Part shown: one piece after another, positions 58,082 through 64,000 of the stretch
Numbering within the stretch: the stretch's first letter is position 1
Layout of the letters: every line of letters begins with the position of its first letter
Assembly (NCBI GenBank): GCA_905250025.1
Contig: CAJNOJ010000032.1
Coordinates: 481,501-545,500 of the forward strand
DNA length: 64,000 bases
Direction: 5' to 3'
Origin: Adineta ricciae
Taxonomy: Eukaryota > Rotifera > Eurotatoria > Adinetida > Adinetidae
The notes under the pieces: generated by a model
Told to the model about the DNA's origin: nothing
Database searches by the model: none
The model's input: the letters and a program-made list of their open reading frames with translations, nothing else
Position numbers and translations under genes: made by a program

Positions 58082-58521
58082 GATCGTGCACGAGTTGTTG
58101 CTGCATGATCTGAATAGAATTGAGGGCAACAGCGGCCGACGAATGCGCACCTAAGTTTGATGTTCCATGTTCTGGGAAGAAGAAATATTTTGATCCAGAC
58201 GTACGTCAAACCGATAATGGAAACTAATCGGTTAAAAAATGAAATTGCCCATTAATCCATATCAAATATTGCAATCGTTCGTGATCTAAAACAAAGACAG
58301 TGTGAAATGTTTCGTTTGGTAAATAGACATATCTCATTAGTTTATTTTGATTACATAATAACATTCACCATGTCGAATCTCCTGGGAAATTTGACAATTT
58401 TCTCAGACCAATATGTTGTTAATGATGGCGACTGACAATAGAAATAGAAACACACATATATATTTTTTTTTCTTTTTCTTTCTATTTGCCCGTTTGTTTT
58501 CTCAAGCAAGTTAAGGATTTA

Positions 58522-58629
58522 AAAAAAAACGAGAATTTCTGTTTTCTTCTCATAGGAACGTTAGCGATCAAGGAAAAAATGGAAAACGCGAGAAACAACA
58601 AGAAAGAAAGAGAAATTCTCGTTTTTTTT
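58522..58629. repeat. Exact 19-bp inverted repeat with 70-nt spacer
   Basis: AAAAAAAACGAGAATTTCT at 58522-58540 and its exact reverse complement AGAAATTCTCGTTTTTTTT at 58611-58629. The inner flanks are also partly complementary (GTTTTCTTCT versus AGAAAGAAAG). Could be a hairpin element or a small palindromic insertion; no target-site duplication was recognised. Confidence 0.85.
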
Positions 58630-61600
58630 ATGATATAGTTCGGTCTATACAATGGAAACATTGTTTTTTTTTGGAAAAAAAATTAGCGCATCTACTATGC
58701 AAGACATTTCCATTTGTTATGGTTCCTCTTATTCTCTTTATGTGTGTATGTGTGTGTCAATCGAACATAGAATGACTTATACAGCCAGAGAGGAGATTAA
58801 AACTCTCGATTTACTCGGTGTTGTTTTTGCGCTGAAAGAAGAACAGCCGACAAGTTGTCTCATTGAGATTTCAAACAATTGACACAGAATTGAGGCAATA
58901 CAAAAGAAGAAAAACGGATAGACAAGATCTCGACACGATAAATTTCGTGTTATGATTAATTACACGACGACAATAACAACAGAAAATAACATACAACTAG
59001 ATAATGATTGAGTTAGCTTTTTTAACGACTAATTAGAACATTGATGTATCTAGGAAGACCCTGATGAGAGAAACGTAAACTCGACTTTTCCATTGTGTTT
59101 CGTGTTAACAGATGATTTTCAAGAGAGAAAAAAAACTAGGCAAAGTAAAATGACATTGCCCGAGGTTGAATATGATTAATTTCATCATGTTGTCAACCGA
59201 CAATGACGATGATGCTAGAAAATGAATCAAGCCTCGTAAAAAATAACTGGCATGATTTCGGAATGCATATATCTACGTAATCCGTGTAGGCGAGAATGTA
59301 AAAAATGAGCAAAACTGTTATGATTAGTTTTGTTCTCGTTAGACAAAGTCTATTTGGTTCGGTATATTCCAATACTTGTCATTCTTCTTCTTCTTCGTTG
59401 TGTTCTAGTGCGAGAATTTAACTTTCTGTCAGTTAGAGCATTGCATGATAGAATCTATAACATCATGGCAAGGCATGTTTCTATTGCTTGCTATTAAAAT
59501 CTAACTTAATAAAATTAGAAGTCACGCGTAGAGTCTGATCTGATCAACGAATCCGATTCACTTGCTGTCAGCAATCATTAGGGAGAATCGATGCGAAGAC
59601 GAGCAAATCTTATTTTGCTGAAAAGCGTGATGAAGACGACAACGATGACAATAATATTATTGTTGATTGTCCCACGCGATTGATCGTTTCTATATCTTTC
59701 ACGAGTAACAAATTTCTCTCGTTTTCTTTGTAGGCTGTTAAAGAATCAACAAAAAAAAATAACTCGACGCCGATGAGCGACAGATCTTCCAAGTACAAAC
59801 ATACACTGCAATGCGATAAACCTATTAAAATGACGGATTTCCTTTTCTTTAGCTTAAGATACAAAGACTACTAGTTCGTATTCATTTCTAAAACAAAATT
59901 AGCTTTTTGACATGTCGACAGCGAAAGCGTGGAACAGTAGAATTCTCTCCAATGATACAATAGCCAATTTCCTTAATAATACAGCAAACCTTCTCGTTCA
60001 CTTTTTCTTCTTTTCTTTTTCTTTGTTGGACTAAACGCAAACAAAGTAGGAGCTCACCTTACCCATTTGTCATGTCTACAAAAAAAACAACAACGATAGT
60101 TTGCTGTTCTCTACACGAGGTAGTATTCCCCTAATAGACCTCTTTTTTTCCTTACTACACTGCCGCTTTTATTGAAACTACTTCAGAACCTTCGCCTAAC
60201 GCCTTTTTTTTCGTAAATTTTCTCTCGGCATCTTCTCTTGTTCGGCATCTCCTTCTATTTCTCATGCTTTCTTCGTATACTATGGTGTTGCCTTATCGTT
60301 CAGTCATTCAAAAAAGGAAATTAATTATTATGTTCTCTCTTTCTTTCATTCTGTCGAGTTTTTCCTGCGTTACATCTCTCTTTCTTCTTGCATTGTTTGA
60401 CACTCCTATCCATGAAATGCTTTCACTACTTGCTGATCTATTTGCAAGATTAGCGCCTTCCTGTTGATTTCCATTCGAAATGAAAATCCTACATACACTT
60501 TGATCGTCAAACTAAAAACTGATTATGACTACGAGCAAACGACCGTGTCTTAATGTTCGATTTGTTCTTAACCAGACTTACTCTTGAGATTATCATCATT
60601 ATCACTGTCATCGCTTCATTCTCGTACATTGGGTGTGAAAAAGATCGTTCTCCGATGTAGCTAGAGAAAGAGAAAAGATAGAACAAGAAAAAAGATCACA
60701 AAATAATCCTAATGATATAAAAGGGAAAATAACTTTGTACAGAAAATCCATCTCTTTATTACAAATGTCATGATCTCCTCTCACTTTGTCACGAAATGAA
60801 GCCAGCCGAAACTAGAATGCTTTTGTGCTTTCCTCCTTTGATTCACATATTTAATCGATAATTTACTTGCATGTTAGTGCCATTATCGGATCTATCATCG
60901 AACTTTTATATATCTATAATAACAATGATCACGATTTTCCTACACCACCAGAGACAATACGACGAAATGCAGTATAACATAAAGAACGGCGCGAAGAAAG
61001 GAAAAATAGCAAAGAAAAAGACAAGAAGAGAGAAAGATGTAGCAAAAAAAGAAGGATCTCATCAAATCGAAACAAACATGTCATCTATACTCACACACAC
61101 ACCGACTAAATCCAGCTGAGTGCACTAACAACAACAATAATAGCAAGCAAAACAGTTACTACTAAACATCTGGGAGTGATTGAAAATAACAGCGCGAATA
61201 GACAGAAAACAGAGCAGACGCATTAGAATATTGACTGGCATTTAGGTTCTTTCTATCATAAAGCAATAGAAAACGCATTTGTAAACGTTTTCATTTGACA
61301 CGATGTCTCCGACGAACTCATCAACGAGTTCTCTTCTTCGTACTCTTCATATTTATCGACATCAAAAATAGCAATTCCACTTAATGTCACACAAATCGAT
61401 TGAAAGTCACTAATAAAATTGCACAATTAATTCTCCCCATAGTTTTTTATTGATATTCAGCGTAAACTCACTGTCATATTATTTCACGAGAAACAACATG
61501 AATATATTAACCTCTTTTGACATTGTCGGATAAATTGACTATTAGAAAAAAGAGGTCCATTAAAAAAATGAGAAAAACGATGCAGACAAAACTCGACATT

Positions 61601-62750
61601 TATGATGATTGGTATCCATTCGAGATAACTAATAATGGCATTTAGTAGAACAAAAAAATCTCACAAATATGATGGAATCGATCATAGGAAAACACTTTTT
61701 CGGCACAATTACAAAATCTATCTCATCGAGATCATCAATTACGAGACTGACGGCATTCTTTTTCATTCCAACAACTAATTTTTCCGATTACCAGAATTAG
61801 TTGGATAAACACTCTAACGAAATGGATGTTTATTCAATTGTAAGTTGATTAGAAGGTAGAAAATCTTCTTTCAATCATGTAACACGATCTATACGTTTAT
61901 TCAGTCAAAACATCGCTTCTAATTACAGCTAAGTGCTGACTTGTGTTTGAAACATCTCGCGAAATTGGATCTTAGACTTTTATTCTTGGAAGATAATTAA
62001 AAAAAAACTAATTCAGTTGCAAGGATAAAATAACTTCACATATTGAACAAAAGACAACGTCACAACCAGATAATTTATTCTCAATTTGAACAAATGTCTT
62101 CCACCTACAGCGCAAAACCATTTCAAATGAATTCAACGTGGTTAAGATCGAGTATGTAGATGTCGCTAGAGTCGATTTGCTGAGTGTGTATAATTCTCAT
62201 GTTGGAAAGATGGCGTGAATGCTTCGCTCGATGTCATCACGTCCCTGTGATGATCATGTCTTCGAATCCATCGGAAAGTTCTTGATCTTGTACAAATGAA
62301 GTCAACAGTTCGGAATCCATTAGCATAGAAACTATCTGCCTTTCTTCGGTTAATTAATCTACAATTAGATTCGTGTATGCAAGTTGATCAAATAAATCGT
62401 AATGAAAAGAAAGAATCTCCGTTTGAAAAGTCCTCAATTAGATGTCAAGAATTTCATCTTCAATTAACAGACAATAATCTTCTGATTATATTAGCAATGA
62501 TATTAGCATCTTGCTTTCACAAACTTCTATTTACTCAATCAATCATCAAAAGTTATTCTTTGTGTACGCAGCAATCCGACGACGAGATCAGTGATTTTTC
62601 AGTTTTCTTTTGCTCGGATCATTCTCGAAATTCGACGAGACTGGTTTTTAATGAGAAATACTTTCTAACGACGATCCATCATCTTCATCTGCTAGTCTTG
62701 ATGATAGATTGATTTCTTTTGTTCTTTTGCATGCAATAGTAAGAGAGTCG

Positions 62751-62776
62751 AACAACAACAATAACAACAACAACAA
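62751..62776. repeat. (ACA)n microsatellite
   Basis: AACAACAACAATAACAACAACAACAA-type simple repeat of about 26 nt, with one interruption. Ordinary simple sequence. Confidence 0.85.
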
Positions 62777-64000
62777 GATAATCACACATGTGTGTTCTGC
62801 AGTTAGATGAATAACTCCGAGGTGTATGAGAGGCTAAATCTATTCAATAGGAGACGATTAACCTTAAGACTGATTGGCATGAGCAAAGGAAGTAAATCAT
62901 CATTGTCCATTTCTGAATGCCCATCTGTTTTATTCTTCCCCTTCTCTCTCTCTCTTTATGTTTGTGTTCGACGTGATCATTATAAATACAGCAAATCAAT
63001 AGACAGAGAGAAATAAGAAGAGGAGCAACAACAATATGGATAGATAGATGATGCCCTCAACCCTCCTTGTTGGACATAAATAAACGCCATTGTTCCGGAC
63101 AAAATATAACAGAAATAGGGTAAAAAGACGAAGTTATCAGCAAGTAGGCATCAACTTTCTTTCTTTTCTCGCTCTTCGAACGAGAACAGCAGCAGCAGCA
63201 TACATCAACTTCGAGCAGGCACCTCGAAAATGATTAGCGTCGTATGTAAAAATGAACAACGATGTTGACTTTTCCCTCTCTCCCTTGATACACAAATATA
63301 TACGTATCGACATTACACAAAACTCCGTAGAGATTCCAACGGAAGGAGATATTGAATATATATATATTTCTATGTGTTGATGTAATATATTGTGTAAAGA
63401 GCTTTAGTGACTCGAAATTGTGAGCATTCTCCATGCTTGGGCACGTATTGGGAAATCATCATGATCATCATTTCGCTCAGTAAATATATGTGCGTATGAA
63501 GTAGGCGAATAATTCATCATTTCTTCTGAGAAGAACTTATCGATTTTTATCTTCAACAACCATTAATCATTTCGCGAGAAAAACATGACAGTATAAATAG
63601 TTCAATTTTAGCAAATTCTTTTCTGTTTTCATTCGAAATTGTGATTACAAAGTAGGCAGTCATTTTCTTCATTCGTACTCACTGAGTTCGCCTTGTAGAA
63701 GTGACGACTTCAACACTTGTTTAATCTGTCATATCGAAAGAAGAAGAAGAAGTACAAAATACTCGCCGAGAATGTCTATATATCAGATGACCACGAACAC
63801 TGACTAGCTCGCACATTCAATTATCTCTCTAAATAAGAAAAAAAAATCGAAAGAAAGAGAAGATTCATCTGTTTCTTCTCGTGATCGGACACGACAGCGA
63901 ATTACTATTGTACATTGATGCACTCTTTTCTTCATTTCTCCTCCGCCTTCTTCTAGTAAACATTGGATTAGTCGCGCGCGAGTGCGAGAACGAGTTCGTA

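Larger units (their letters stand above)
58082..64000. other. Long non-coding region upstream of the Cav3 gene
   Basis: About 5.9 kb with no supported gene on either strand. It is likely to carry the Cav3 promoter, possible 5' UTR exons and distal elements. Seen: an exact 19-bp inverted repeat at 58522-58629, (CTT)n near 59384-59396, (ACA)n at 62751-62776, a short (TA)n near 63356-63367, and a GCGCGCG run near 63974. Short open frames here (e.g. 62377-62712) have no protein character. This is the longest gene-free stretch of an otherwise compact window. Confidence 0.5.

Noticed and set aside
62377-62712. 111-codon plus-strand frame in the upstream Cav3 region
   Set aside because: No recognisable domain, mixed composition and isolated; length is within chance for AT-rich DNA.

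Overview
The window looks like nuclear DNA of a bdelloid rotifer. I infer this from the compact, AT-rich, intron-bearing metazoan genes, GT-AG introns mostly 45-65 nt long, an ADP-ribosyltransferase-TPR gene of a kind common in bdelloids, several intronless genes of bacterial or fungal type, and splice-acceptor-like sites 0-28 nt before many start codons, as expected from spliced-leader trans-splicing. No rRNA, tRNA, CRISPR array, intact transposon or telomeric repeat was recognised by eye. All exon structures were assembled by hand: GT/AG sites, matching phases and protein similarity all had to agree.

Layout. 1-10.8 kb: a class A neuropeptide-type GPCR, an ART-TPR protein, an unknown four-exon gene, a Pro/Tyr-rich protein and a secreted protein made of tandemly duplicated exons with GKR/GRR processing sites. 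11-20.3 kb: a small secreted peptide precursor, a PIG-L/LmbE deacetylase, a GPI-type Ig adhesion protein, a coiled-coil protein and two divergent Ly6/uPAR (LU) genes. 20.3-23.7 kb: a gene-poor stretch with short hairpins. 23.7-34.3 kb: an LRR membrane receptor, a coiled-coil gene, an unknown basic protein, MED4, an aldo-keto reductase, a beta-lactamase-like serine hydrolase and a multi-pass RING-H2 E3 ligase. 34.9-49 kb: a mitochondrial dicarboxylate carrier (SLC25A10 type), GTF3C4 (TFIIIC90), two tandem SLC10-like transporters with unrelated intron positions, GAS8/DRC4, GSKIP, an HXXXD acyltransferase and a long HP1. 49.5-58.1 kb: a complete T-type (Cav3) calcium channel alpha-1 gene on the minus strand, followed by 5.9 kb of non-coding upstream DNA.

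Most striking are (i) two phase-compatible alternative exons for the domain II turret of Cav3, matching the 12a/12b switch known in invertebrate T-type channels, (ii) the Cys-free tandem-exon precursor, which could be cut into about five amidated peptides of roughly 55-170 residues, and (iii) adjacent SLC10 paralogues that share no intron position. The genes are mostly unrelated housekeeping, signalling and membrane functions. The functional groupings visible are the neighbouring secreted or GPI-anchored surface proteins at 9-20 kb and the SLC10 and Ly6 pairs.
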